Assembly: GCF_001428545.1 (NCBI RefSeq)
Contig: NZ_LMHZ01000008.1
Span: 1-64,000, forward strand
DNA: 64,000 bases
Direction: 5' to 3'
DNA from: Noviherbaspirillum sp. Root189
Lineage (GTDB): Bacteria; Pseudomonadota; Gammaproteobacteria; Burkholderiales; Burkholderiaceae_D
Shown: positions 33,134 through 45,668 of the stretch, in pieces
Position numbering within the stretch: the stretch's first letter is position 1
Layout of the letters: each line of letters begins with the position of its first letter
Notes under the pieces: model-generated
Seen by the model: the letters and a program-made list of their open reading frames with translations, nothing else
Database searches by the model: none
Told to the model about the DNA's origin: nothing
Translations under genes and position numbers: made by a program

Positions 33134-34060
33134 TTAACCAAGTCGCGCCAAGTGCCGCTTAACCGACATCAATGCACCTACCAGTCCTAAACCTGCGCTG
33201 ATTAACAAAAGAGCAAGCTGAGTTTGCACAGTGAGAGGAGTCAGGCGGAATTCCGACGCGTAAAGCCGGGCAAATTCTGTAATGGCCCCATTCAGCGGCC
33301 CCAAGGCAAGTGCGACCACGCCAAGTGCCAGCACACCGGCCGCCAAGCCGAGTAATGCGCCGGAATAGTAGAATGGCCGGCAAATAAAGCTATCCGTCGC
33401 GCCAAACATCCGGCACACCTCAATTTCCTCGCGCTGTGTCATCACCTGCAGCCGGATGGTATTGAAGACGACCGCCACGACCACCACACCCAAGGTCGTG
33501 GCAAGAAAGAGCAGGGCAATCCGCAGCACCTGCATCAATGCGGCCAGTCGCTTGACCCAGGCCGAATCGATTTGGACATATTCGACACCTGGCAGGTTTT
33601 TCAGTTGCGCAGCAATCGATTCGACACGCACTGCATCGCTGGTGCTTTGTACGCCGGACAACTTCAGGACATAGCCGTCCGGCAGCGGATTTTCTCCAAG
33701 CGCCGTGATCGCATCCGATAAACCGGTTTTATCTTTCAATAAGGTCAACGCGCGTTCGCGTGGAATAAACTCCAGTCGTCCGGTGCTCTGGGAAGCCTGC
33801 ACGATCTGGCGGATTTGCGGCGCCAGCGCCGTCACCCGCTCGCGCGGTGTATCGATTGCCATGAACAGGCTGATTTCCGGTTCCACCGCCAGTTGCTCGG
33901 ATACTGGCCGGACGTTCTCCAGAATGGTCAGTCCGGCGATCGGAAGCGCCAGCGCGATCGCCACGACCAGCACATTCAAGATAAAGCTGCCGGCTGACGA
34001 AGCTATGTGAGCCATTGCATCCCGGAGGGCGGCAAGATGTTGTGAAAGCCAATTCATCAT
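33134..34060 (-). CDS. ftsX: Cell-division ABC transporter membrane protein FtsX
   Basis: The 308-residue FtsX has four membrane helices: one near residues 18-40 and three in the C-terminal half. The periplasmic loop lies between helices 1 and 2, with PREREFIPRE-like (RLEFIPRERAL) sequence. It works with FtsE at the septum to activate peptidoglycan amidases. It overlaps ftsE by 4 bases (ATGA). The next gene on the same strand is rpoH, 246 bases away, so the ftsYEX-rpoH order of gammaproteobacteria is kept. Confidence 0.95.
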   Translation of the reverse strand: MMNWLSQHLAALRDAMAHIASSAGSFILNVLVVAIALALPIAGLTILENVRPVSEQLAVEPEISLFMAIDTPRERVTALAPQIRQIVQASQSTGRLEFIPRERALTLLKDKTGLSDAITALGENPLPDGYVLKLSGVQSTSDAVRVESIAAQLKNLPGVEYVQIDSAWVKRLAALMQVLRIALLFLATTLGVVVVAVVFNTIRLQVMTQREEIEVCRMFGATDSFICRPFYYSGALLGLAAGVLALGVVALALGPLNGAITEFARLYASEFRLTPLTVQTQLALLLISAGLGLVGALMSVKRHLARLG

Positions 34061-34736
34061 GCGGATTCCTGCGCAAGACGCATTTCCGGACTTTTCGTGA
34101 GACGTCCGCCGTCAAGATAGATGATGCGGTCGGCGTTACGCAGGATCGCTTCGTCGTGCGTTGCAATCAGGCAAGTCACGCCAGCCTCGTGAAAAGCCGT
34201 GAGCGCATCCATCACCCGGTTAGCGCTGGCACGGTCGAGGTTTGCGGTCGGCTCGTCGGCCAGAATGATCTGGGGCCGGTTGACGATGGCACGGGCAATG
34301 GCCACGCGCTGCTGTTCGCCGCCCGACAACGCGAGCGGTTCCGAGGTCGCCTTGCCGGCCAGACCCACTTTGTCCAATGCTGCCCGTGCCCGCTTTTCGG
34401 CGTCATTGCGTGCCGATCCGGTCACCAGCAAGGGCAGCATCACGTTGGCAACCACGCTACGGTCGCTCAAGAGGTTGGCTGGTTGGAACATCAGTCCAAG
34501 ATTGCGACGCAGATAAGGGATTCCCGACGCTGATAGCTTGCCGATATCCTGGCCATTCACCAGGACGCTGCCCGATGTTGGCCGCTCGATGGCGGCAATC
34601 ATCTTCAGCAAGGTCGATTTGCCGGCACCTGAGGGGCCGGACAGGTACGCCAGCTCGCCCTTCGCGATCGATAGCGTGACGTCCGTTAGCGCCGAACTGC
34701 CATGGCTGTATTGCTTGGAGACCTGCCTGAATTCGA

Positions 34737-34740
<4 letters not shown>
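34057..34740 (-). CDS. ftsE: Cell-division ATP-binding protein FtsE
   Basis: The 227-residue ABC ATPase has Walker A GPSGAGKST, signature LSGGEQQR, Walker B ILADEPTANLD and the switch His. It powers FtsX. It overlaps both neighbours (4 bases with ftsY stop, 4 bases with ftsX start), so translation is coupled. Confidence 0.97.
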
Positions 34741-35981
<1,241 letters not shown>

Positions 35982-36134
35982 TCGGGTAGGGAGGAGTGGC
36001 AGTTCGGCGCGCACAAAGCCGCGTAGCCGAAAGAAGATACAATCGGAACCTCATTTAATGGGCGGCGCTCTTTTACAGTCAATTATGCGTCCGCTGCATC
36101 ATTACTAGCCCCGTATTTTATCAGAGCACAGAAT

Positions 36135-37508
36135 ATGAAATTCCGGATTGCCATCCTGCTGTCGGCGTGCGTGCTGAACTGGTTGCCTGTTACTGCAGGC
36201 GCCGCCGACATTGCGCAAGAGTTCATGTTGAATAACGGCATGAAAATTATCGTCAAGGAGGACCATCGCGCACCGACAGTGGCGCACATGGTCTGGTACA
36301 AGACGGGTTCGATGGACGAGCAGAACGGCACGACCGGAATTGCGCATGCTCTCGAACACATGATGTTCAAAGGCACCAAATCGCTCAAGCCGGGAGAATT
36401 CAGCCAGCGTGTCGCAGCGCTCGGGGGGCGCGAAAACGCGTTCACCAGCAAGGATTACACCGCCTACTTCCAGCAGATAGAAAAGTCGAAGCTGGAACAG
36501 GTCATGCGCCTTGAATCGGACCGTATGGCAAACCTGATTTTCGACAAGGACGAGTTCGCGCGCGAGATCCGTGTTGTGATGGAAGAACGGCGCTGGCGCA
36601 CCGAGGACCAGCCTATTCCGCAGGTCTACGAGGCCCTGAATGCAACGGCCTTCACGGCACATCCTTATCATCACCCCATTGCCGGATGGATGGAGGATTT
36701 GAAAAGCATGACCGTGCAGGACGCAAAGAACTGGTATGACCGCTGGTATGCGCCAAACAATGCAGTGATGGTCGTGACCGGCGATGTCGATGCCAGGCAG
36801 GTGCTGGCGCTTGCCCAGAAATATTACGGCAAGATCCCGCGCAAGGCAGTGCCGACGACACGCCCACAGGACGAACCTGAGCAGCGCGGCATCCGGCGCG
36901 TGACCATCAAGGCGCCGGCAGAGAATCCCTATGTCGTCATGGCATTCAAGGCGCCGACCCTGCGCGATGTCGAAAAGGACGACGAATCCCATGCACTCGA
37001 TGTGCTCGCCGCCATTCTTGACGGTTACGACAATGCGCGACTCAATGCCAAGTTGGTACGAACAGACAAGGTCGCCAATTCGGCGGGGGCCGGCTATTCC
37101 AATGTCGCACGCGGCCCCGCATTGTTCCTGCTCGACGGCACGCCGTCACAAGGCACGACCACCGAACAACTCGAGAAGCTGCTGCGGGCAGAGGTGGACC
37201 GCATCGGCAAGGAGGGTGTTTCGCAAGAAGAACTGAAGCGTGTGAAGACGCAATTGATCGCTGGTCAGATCTATAAGCGCGATTCGATTTTCGGCCAGGC
37301 GATGGAGATCGGTGTCATGGAAATGAGCGGACTGTCGCATACCAAGATCAACCGCATCATTGAGAAGTTGAAAGCGGTCACCAGCGAGCAGGTCCAGGCC
37401 GTGGCGCAAAAATATTTCAGCGATGACACGTTGACCGTAGCTACCCTGGTTCCGCTGCCATTGTCCGAGAAAAAATCCGCTCCGCCGCCCAAGGGCCTGC
37501 GCCATTAA
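36135..37508 (+). CDS. M16 zinc metallopeptidase (pitrilysin/processing-peptidase type), catalytic
   Basis: The 457-residue protein has a signal peptide (1-23) and the inverted zinc motif HALEH (71-75, HxxEH), with a distal Glu in the EEFRWR-like helix. It is a periplasmic M16 peptidase. It lies 13 bases ahead of a second M16-like gene that lacks the zinc motif, a common two-chain arrangement in which the pair works as a heterodimer (inference). Confidence 0.94.
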   Translation: MKFRIAILLSACVLNWLPVTAGAADIAQEFMLNNGMKIIVKEDHRAPTVAHMVWYKTGSMDEQNGTTGIAHALEHMMFKGTKSLKPGEFSQRVAALGGRENAFTSKDYTAYFQQIEKSKLEQVMRLESDRMANLIFDKDEFAREIRVVMEERRWRTEDQPIPQVYEALNATAFTAHPYHHPIAGWMEDLKSMTVQDAKNWYDRWYAPNNAVMVVTGDVDARQVLALAQKYYGKIPRKAVPTTRPQDEPEQRGIRRVTIKAPAENPYVVMAFKAPTLRDVEKDDESHALDVLAAILDGYDNARLNAKLVRTDKVANSAGAGYSNVARGPALFLLDGTPSQGTTTEQLEKLLRAEVDRIGKEGVSQEELKRVKTQLIAGQIYKRDSIFGQAMEIGVMEMSGLSHTKINRIIEKLKAVTSEQVQAVAQKYFSDDTLTVATLVPLPLSEKKSAPPPKGLRH

Positions 37509-37521
37509 TCGAGGAATGATG

Positions 37522-38873
37522 ATGTTTAAACGCTTTTTCTTTGCACTGGCCGGCGTGGCCATCGGCTTTACCGGCATCGCACCGGCACAGGCGGCTTTGC
37601 AGATACAGTCGTGGTCGCTTGGCAACGGCACACGTGTGCTGTTTGTCGAAAACCATTCGATCCCGGTGGTCGACCTGAGCGTCGAGTTCGACGCAGGTTC
37701 TCGCCGCGACCCGCAAGACAAGTCGGGCGTCGCTTCACTGACCAATGCCATGCTCGCGCGCGGCCTGCGTGAATCGACCACGCCGATCGCGGAACCGGCG
37801 ATGACGGAAGCACAGATTTCCGACGCCTTTGCCGATACGGCGGCGCAGCGCGGCGGCGGGGCGGGCGGTGATCGCGCCGGCGCCAGCCTGCGCACGCTGA
37901 GCAGTCGTGCCGAACGCGATGCTTCGGTCACATTGCTCGCCCGCTTACTGGCCCATCCCAGCTTTCCGGAAAATTTTCTGGCGCGCGACAAGGCGAGGAC
38001 GATTGCCGCGATCAGGGAAAGCGAAACCAAACCGGAGTCGATTGCCGACAAGGCCTTCTGGCGCTTGCTCTATGGTAGTCATCCCTATGCAAGGCATGAA
38101 ACCGTCGCTTCGGTAGAGTCGATTACACGCGATGATCTGGTTGCTTTTCACAACGCCCATTACGTAGCCAACCGCGCCATTGTGTCCATCATCGGCGACC
38201 TGAGCCGCGCCGACGCCGACGCGATCGCGCAGCAGTTGACGGAGCGTCTGCCGCAAGGGACTCCCTTGCCGGAACTGCCGTCGGTCGACATTGCACCGCC
38301 CAGGGAAGAACGCATTGCGCATCCCGCATCGCAAGCGCACATCCTGTTAGGCATGCCGGCGATTGCCCGCGGCGATCCTGATTATTTTCCCTTAATGGTC
38401 GGAAACTACACGCTCGGCGGTGGTGGTTTCGTTTCACGGTTGACGCGCGAGGTGCGCGAAAAGCGCGGACTTTCATACAGCGTCTATAGCTATTTCAATC
38501 CGCTTGCACAGCCGGGGCCATTCCAGGCCGGTCTGCAGACGCAAAAAGAGCAAACCGACAATGCATTATCCGTTGTTCGCGACACCATCTCGACCTATCT
38601 GCGTAACGGTCCGACAGAGCAGGAAGTGAAAGCCGCCAAGGACAACCTGATCGGTGGTTTTGCGTTGCGCATAGACAACAATAAGAAGATTCTCGACTAC
38701 GTTGCTGCGATCGGTTTTTACCGACTGCCGCTGGATTATCTCGACACCTGGACCCGCAATGTGGCCAAGGTAACTGCGGCCGATATCAAAGCGGCGTTCA
38801 ATCGCAAAGTCGCGCTCGACAAGATGTCGACAGTGATCGTCGGCAGTGCAGCCAACAATGCGGATACTGCGAA

Positions 38874-38877
<4 letters not shown>
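37522..38877 (+). CDS. M16-like non-catalytic partner
   Basis: This 451-residue secreted protein has a signal peptide (1-25) and M16 fold elements such as the N-terminal SVEFDAGSRRDPQDKSG and the C-terminal GGGGFVSRLTREVREKRGLSYSVYSY. HxxEH is replaced by a VASLTNAML-like sequence, so it is inactive as a protease. Three ATGs in a row (37516, 37519, 37522) exist; 37522 gives the best distance from GAGG at 37512-37515. The last 4 bases overlap rsmD. Confidence 0.93.
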
Positions 38878-40428
<1,551 letters not shown>

Positions 40429-40446
40429 CGCCGATTCGGATTGCCT

Positions 40447-41541
40447 TCAGCCTGCGGCAATCACCCGATTCCGACCTGCTTCCTTCGCTCTGTAAAGTGC
40501 CTGGTCAGCCTGCGCCACCAGGCGCTGGGCGGCTGCTTCGACATCCTCTGCGCGCGCCTTCGTGTCCAGTGCGGCAACACCTAGCGAAACCGTCACATCG
40601 AGTTTCTGCCCGTTGAGCAGTACCAGCGGATGTTCCGCAATGCCGAGGCGGATACGTTCGGCGACATTCACCGCATCCACCTGTTCGGTATCGATCAGCA
40701 GGACAACAAATTCCTCACCGCCAAAACGGCCAAGCGCATCGCTCAGGCGCAGTTCCGCCTTGATGCGAGCGGCCACGCCTCGCAATACTTCGTCGCCGGC
40801 CTGATGGCCCATGCGGTCGTTGATGCGCTTGAAATAATCGATATCGATGTACATGCAGGACAGGGCATAGCTCTGACGCCATGAACGGCCGATTTCCTCA
40901 AGCAGGCGGCGCTCGATGTAGCGTCGATTGTTGACGCCGGTGAGCGGATCGGTCAACCCGATATGCTTCAGCCTTTCGGTATTGATGACGTTTTCAACAC
41001 AGATGGCAATGATGGATGCCAGGTGTTCAATGAATTCCGTACTGAGTGCCGGCGCAAAACGCTTGGTATCGTCGCTACCAAGATTCATGCAGCCGATCAG
41101 CTTGCCATGCCGAACAAGAGGCAAAATGGCCACGCTGGCGGGCGGCACAATCGGTTCAGGGAAAACGCGGCCATGCAGTTCTTCTGAATAAGTGCCGAGC
41201 ACCGGTTTGAACAATTTGCCCGCAAGTTCGCCGAACTCGGCTTCTTCCTGCAGGAAGAGCAGGTGAGGAAATTCCGTCTGCTGGATGCCGAGATCGACCA
41301 GAATGCGGCGAATGTCGTAATCCGGGTCGAGCAAAGTCAGGGTCACCACATGGAGGCCGGCCGAACTTGCGAAGGTATCGAAGACCGTATCAAGCAATTC
41401 ACGCAGGCTGCCGGCCGAGATGAATTGCAGGTCGAACGCCTGATGCTTTTGCAGGATGCGCTGGTTTTTTTCAGCCTGTGCCAATAGCTGCGCCAGCTGC
41501 TCGCGCAGCCGCCTGTTTTCTGCAGCCAGGTCTTGCGTCAT
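40447..41541 (-). CDS. Diguanylate cyclase with N-terminal GAF/DUF484-like domain
   Basis: The 364-residue protein opens with a coiled-coil (about 5-35, ENRRLREQLAQLLAQ), then a GAF/DUF484-like sensory domain (about 40-185) and a GGDEF domain with LTDPLTGVNNRRYIE, the active-site GRFGGEEFVVLL and an intact terminus. No membrane segment. It should make cyclic di-GMP; the domain resembles those sensing intracellular cues. It is convergent with the ferredoxin, 18 bases away. Confidence 0.92.
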   Translation of the reverse strand: MTQDLAAENRRLREQLAQLLAQAEKNQRILQKHQAFDLQFISAGSLRELLDTVFDTFASSAGLHVVTLTLLDPDYDIRRILVDLGIQQTEFPHLLFLQEEAEFGELAGKLFKPVLGTYSEELHGRVFPEPIVPPASVAILPLVRHGKLIGCMNLGSDDTKRFAPALSTEFIEHLASIIAICVENVINTERLKHIGLTDPLTGVNNRRYIERRLLEEIGRSWRQSYALSCMYIDIDYFKRINDRMGHQAGDEVLRGVAARIKAELRLSDALGRFGGEEFVVLLIDTEQVDAVNVAERIRLGIAEHPLVLLNGQKLDVTVSLGVAALDTKARAEDVEAAAQRLVAQADQALYRAKEAGRNRVIAAG

Positions 41542-41731
41542 CGGCGAAGGCTCCGTATCAGGGCATCGGCGAGACGGGCAGATGCTCGGAAGGCGTGAAA
41601 CGAAAATTCGTTTAGATACTACCGTGTACCATCCCGGGTCACAATAGACCGGATGGCAACTGCAAATGGAATAAGGCGAGTACGAACCGAACGATGCACA
41701 TCATGCATTCTGTTACCCGCGTGTTGTCAGA

Positions 41732-42583
41732 TCAGAATGCGATGCTGACGTCGACTTCCTGACCAACCCGCAGCACCTGACCTTCGCCTTCGAGCAGGAT
41801 GGCGTTCATGCCAAATGTAATACGGCCATCGACTTTGGGATTGGCGCGGTAGGTTTGCAGGATGTCGAGCGGATTGGGGCCAAATTCACCGGTTGCCTGA
41901 TCCACCGAGGGCATGGGACAGCGCGGGCAGGGCTTGACCGGCTTGAGCACGGCATCGCCGATCCTGAATGATTCGGTGACATCTTCCTCGAAGGCTTCGA
42001 TACCGTTCACCACGATATTGGGGCGGAAGCGATTCATCGGCAATGACTGTCGGCCTTGCGCCTGCAGCTTGCTGTTGAGGTCGGCGAGCGAGGCTTCCGA
42101 GACCACCAGCATCGGATAACCGTCTGCAAACAAGGTTGGTACTTCCAGACCATTGGTCCATTCCTTGTTGGCGATCCGCTTGGCTTCGGCATGAAAACGC
42201 ACGAGACGGCATGGCGTGCCCAGAAATTTCGAAAACCATGTCGCCGTGGTTTCGTCGCAGTCATACGCGTGTACCGGTTCGCCCCAGACGTGCACCGTCA
42301 GCGTGGTTTCCTCGGACGGATCGGGCAGGCCGAGCGGCACTTCCAGCCGCAGCATGCCGGGTGCGCGCAGTTCCAGCGTGTCGGCCTTGATACGCGGGAC
42401 GATCAGGGCCATCTTCGGATAATCGCGCTGCGTCATGAACTGTCCCTCCGCATCGACGACCATCCATTCGCGATCATAGATCTGCTCGCTCATCAGGCCC
42501 GCAGGCGTGACGGTCGCCTCACGCAGGGAAATGCCGGCGCAGGATTTAATCGGATAAAGGTTCAGTTCGGTCAGGATGGGCAT
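41732..42583 (-). CDS. MOSC-domain molybdenum-cofactor-type protein
   Basis: The 283-residue protein has an N-terminal MOSC_N barrel (LTELNLYPIKSCAGISL) and a C-terminal MOSC domain with PCPRCPMPSVDQATGE, a Cys-containing loop. Related proteins (mitochondrial amidoxime-reducing-like, YcbX) carry molybdenum cofactor and reduce N-hydroxylated compounds. Substrate unknown. It is read after ychF, 24 bases apart. Confidence 0.93.
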   Translation of the reverse strand: MPILTELNLYPIKSCAGISLREATVTPAGLMSEQIYDREWMVVDAEGQFMTQRDYPKMALIVPRIKADTLELRAPGMLRLEVPLGLPDPSEETTLTVHVWGEPVHAYDCDETTATWFSKFLGTPCRLVRFHAEAKRIANKEWTNGLEVPTLFADGYPMLVVSEASLADLNSKLQAQGRQSLPMNRFRPNIVVNGIEAFEEDVTESFRIGDAVLKPVKPCPRCPMPSVDQATGEFGPNPLDILQTYRANPKVDGRITFGMNAILLEGEGQVLRVGQEVDVSIAF

Positions 42584-42606
42584 GGCGCGTTGGATTTTCG
42601 TAGTGC

Positions 42607-43698
42607 TTAGACGTTAAACAGAAAGTTCAGCACATCGCCGTCCTTGACGATGTATTCCTTGCCTTCGGCGCGCATCTTGCCGGCTTCCTTCGCACCCTGT
42701 TCGCCCTTGTAGGCAATGAAGTCTTCGAAGGAGATTGTCTGTGCACGGATAAAGCCGCGTTCGAAATCGGTGTGGATTACGCCGGCTGCCTGCGGTGCGG
42801 TCGCACCAACCGGAACCGTCCATGCTCGCACTTCTTTTACGCCTGCGGTGAAATAGGTCTGCAGGCCCAGCAGCTTGAAACCGGCACGGATCAGGCGATC
42901 GAGGCCCGGTTCTTCCATGCCCATGTCGGCCAGGAATTCTCCCTTGTCTGCATCATCGAGATCGGCGATTTCCGCTTCGATCGCGGCGCAGATCGCGACG
43001 ATCGGTGCATTCTGTTCCTGCGCGTAGGCGGTCAGCTGGTCGAGCAGCGGGTTGTTGGTGAAACCGGTGTCGGAGACATTGGCTACGTACATGGCCGGCT
43101 TGGCGGTGATCAGGCAGAGCGACTTGATGATCGCCATTTCTTCCGCGTCCAAACCCATGGCGCGTACCGGCTTGGCATCGTTCAGTTGCGGCATGATGCG
43201 TTCCAGCAGGTCGACCAGTTTGGCGGCTTCCTTGTCGCCGGAACGCGCTTTCTTGTTTTCGCGGTGGATTGCCTTTTCGACGGTGCCCATGTCAGCCAGT
43301 GCAAGTTCGGTCTGGATGACGGCGATGTCGTCGAGCGGACTGACTTTACCGGCGACGTGAATTACGTTCGGGTCTTCGAAGCAGCGCACCACGTTGACGA
43401 TCGCATCGGTTTCGCGGATGTGCGCGAGGAACTGGTTGCCCAGGCCTTCGCCCTTGGACGCGCCCGCCACTAGGCCGGCGATGTCTACAAATTCGACGAC
43501 TGCCGGGACGATGCGCTCGGGCTTGACGATGTCGGAAAGCTGCTTGAGGCGAGGATCGGGAACTTCCACGATGCCGACGTTCGGCTCGATGGTGCAGAAA
43601 GGATAATTTTCCGCAGCAATGCCTGCTTTGGTCAGTGCATTGAACAGGGTGGATTTGCCGACGTTAGGCAGGCCGACGATGCCGCATTGGAGACTCAT
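42607..43698 (-). CDS. ychF: Redox-regulated ATPase YchF
   Basis: The 363-residue Obg-family ATPase has G1 [14 protein letters not shown] (about 8-21), G3 DIAGL, and the TGS-like C terminus. In homologues it binds 50S/70S ribosomes and responds to redox state. It commonly follows pth, but here a patatin-like gene intervenes. Confidence 0.97.
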   Translation of the reverse strand: MSLQCGIVGLPNVGKSTLFNALTKAGIAAENYPFCTIEPNVGIVEVPDPRLKQLSDIVKPERIVPAVVEFVDIAGLVAGASKGEGLGNQFLAHIRETDAIVNVVRCFEDPNVIHVAGKVSPLDDIAVIQTELALADMGTVEKAIHRENKKARSGDKEAAKLVDLLERIMPQLNDAKPVRAMGLDAEEMAIIKSLCLITAKPAMYVANVSDTGFTNNPLLDQLTAYAQEQNAPIVAICAAIEAEIADLDDADKGEFLADMGMEEPGLDRLIRAGFKLLGLQTYFTAGVKEVRAWTVPVGATAPQAAGVIHTDFERGFIRAQTISFEDFIAYKGEQGAKEAGKMRAEGKEYIVKDGDVLNFLFNV

Positions 43699-43762
43699 GG
43701 TGTACTTCGCTTTGCCAAATGTTTGAATTAACCCGCTATTTTACCGTAGCAGCGGACTCGAA

Positions 43763-44860
43763 TCAGATCGGCTGTACCAGATCGAGATTTGGCTTTTCGA
43801 CAAATTCGGCCAGCGCATCGCGCAGTCGCTCTCCTTCGCCGATGGCCAGCTTCCAGTTGAGAATGCGTGCCGCATGATTCAAGCCGTAATAATGGAAATC
43901 GTTACGGTCAGGCAGTTTCCCCAGGGATAAGGTTTGCAGGAATTCGCGTGACGGTGAGAGCAGGATGACATTGTCCAGCCATTCCCGGTTGCGGCCGATA
44001 TTGGCCCGCCGCCAGGGAAGAGACTTGTCCAGCCAGCCCGGCACGATTTCATTGCTGAAATGCGGGTACAGCACCAGGCCGCCGTCCGCATTGCCGGCGA
44101 CGCGGGAGTATGGCAATGCCAGGTGATAATCGATCAGGCCGCCGTCCCAGTAGGTGCCGATCGGCGCATGTGGAATATGACGGACGGGTTCCATGGTGAA
44201 CGGGAGCGTGCCCGAGGCCAGCAAGGCGCTGTTCAGGTTGTCAGGGGAGAGCGGAGCAAAGGCTGTATGGAAGGCGTCGAATTTTGCCTTGAGCCAGAAA
44301 GCCGGTTCGCGCTCGTCGCCGATGACAACCCTGGCAAGATGGTTTGCCAGCTGCGAGCGTGAAACGAAATTGCCCAGAACGGCGAGGCCGAAGCCTGTGC
44401 TCACCGAAACATTGCGCCTCGGCGCCTTCAGCAAACCGCGCCCGCGCGACACCAGGATTTGCAGGCGGTAATGCGGATGGCTGGTTACTTCATGCTCATG
44501 TCCGCCTAGGGTGCCGTTCAGGACCGCCTTGCAGGTGTCCGTGACATAGCGGGCCGATGGCCGGTGCGGATAAGTCTGTTCGCAATAGAGATCGCCGAGG
44601 CGCTGGAAGCCCGACACCGGATCGGCGAGACAGGCGGCCGCCATGCGCCATGCGCCGATCGACGCGCCGACCAATGTACGTTCGCGCGGTGCCGATGGCA
44701 ACCAGCTACCGAACATCCACTGGTCAAGCTTTTGCAAGATCAGTCCCTTAGGGCCACCGGCTGCGCCTGGGATGATGGCGATATCCTGTGCACGCAAGCC
44801 GTGGGTGCGAAGATGGGCGAGCGCCTTCGGGCCGGCGTGAATTGAAAGCGGGCCAGTCAT
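43763..44860 (-). CDS. Patatin-like phospholipase family protein
   Basis: The 365-residue protein has the patatin catalytic elements: an oxyanion-like PGAAGGPKG (about 33-41), nucleophile elbow GASIG, and the DGG (YWDGGLID) dyad Asp. It has no signal peptide and may be a cytoplasmic lipid acyl hydrolase. A TTG 15 bases upstream (44875) is an alternative start; neither has a strong ribosome site. It lies between ychF and pth on the same strand. Confidence 0.8.
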   Translation of the reverse strand: MTGPLSIHAGPKALAHLRTHGLRAQDIAIIPGAAGGPKGLILQKLDQWMFGSWLPSAPRERTLVGASIGAWRMAAACLADPVSGFQRLGDLYCEQTYPHRPSARYVTDTCKAVLNGTLGGHEHEVTSHPHYRLQILVSRGRGLLKAPRRNVSVSTGFGLAVLGNFVSRSQLANHLARVVIGDEREPAFWLKAKFDAFHTAFAPLSPDNLNSALLASGTLPFTMEPVRHIPHAPIGTYWDGGLIDYHLALPYSRVAGNADGGLVLYPHFSNEIVPGWLDKSLPWRRANIGRNREWLDNVILLSPSREFLQTLSLGKLPDRNDFHYYGLNHAARILNWKLAIGEGERLRDALAEFVEKPNLDLVQPI

Positions 44861-44939
44861 GTATGACCGTGGCAAAGGGGTTGCATGGCACCGTCGGTAT
44901 AGTCTGTCGCCATTGATGCGGTTACGGAAATCAGCATGC

Positions 44940-45518
44940 CTATTTTGCCGTCGAATGCAGTTTCATCATTGCCGCTTCAAACTTACCTTCGCAGAGCATG
45001 GGAATCACATCGATGCTTTTTTCTATTGATTCATTGATCAGCGCCTGTTCTTCCTTGCGCGGACGATGGAGTACGAAGTCGACGACGGGTTGTTGCAGGT
45101 TCAGCGAGCGTGGATGACCGATGCCGATGCGCAGCCGCCAGTAATCCTGGGTGCCGAGCGCAGCGGTAATGTCCTTCAATCCATTATGACCGCCGGAGGA
45201 TCCGCCTTTCTTGATTTTCGCAGCGCCCGGGGGCAGGTCGAGTTCGTCATGGACAACCAGCACTTCGTCCGCCGCGATTTTAAAAAAGCGGGCGAGTGCG
45301 CCGACCGATTGGCCTGAACGGTTCATGTAGGTCTGCGGCTCCAGCAGCCAGACTTCCTGACCTGCGATGCTGGTTTTGCACGCCAGTGCGTTGTAACGGG
45401 ACTCGCGCACGAGGCGGTTTCCGGCGAGGTTGTCGACCAGCCAAAAACCGGCGTTGTGCCTTGTCTGTTCGTATTCAGGACCCGGATTTCCCAAGCCGAC
45501 GATGAGGCGTATGGACAT
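44940..45518 (-). CDS. pth: Peptidyl-tRNA hydrolase
   Basis: The 192-residue enzyme recycles peptidyl-tRNA. N terminus [22 protein letters not shown] contains the family motif with His20 as the catalytic residue, followed by [12 protein letters not shown] and [11 protein letters not shown]. Start at 45518 gives the standard N terminus; the longer frame adds 19 residues. The usual rplY neighbour is separated by a Kef-type antiporter gene. Confidence 0.97.
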   Translation of the reverse strand: MSIRLIVGLGNPGPEYEQTRHNAGFWLVDNLAGNRLVRESRYNALACKTSIAGQEVWLLEPQTYMNRSGQSVGALARFFKIAADEVLVVHDELDLPPGAAKIKKGGSSGGHNGLKDITAALGTQDYWRLRIGIGHPRSLNLQQPVVDFVLHRPRKEEQALINESIEKSIDVIPMLCEGKFEAAMMKLHSTAK

Positions 45519-45668
45519 GCTGTTAGGTTTGCCCGTGCTGCTGCCAAAATGGCAATTGCAAGGCGAATATATCAAAGACCCTGATTATCGGGGATGTTGC
45601 AGGTCGCCGTCCAATACAGCATGGCGCTGAGGGCACTTCCATCGAGTTGATGGGCTCACTGCACGCAC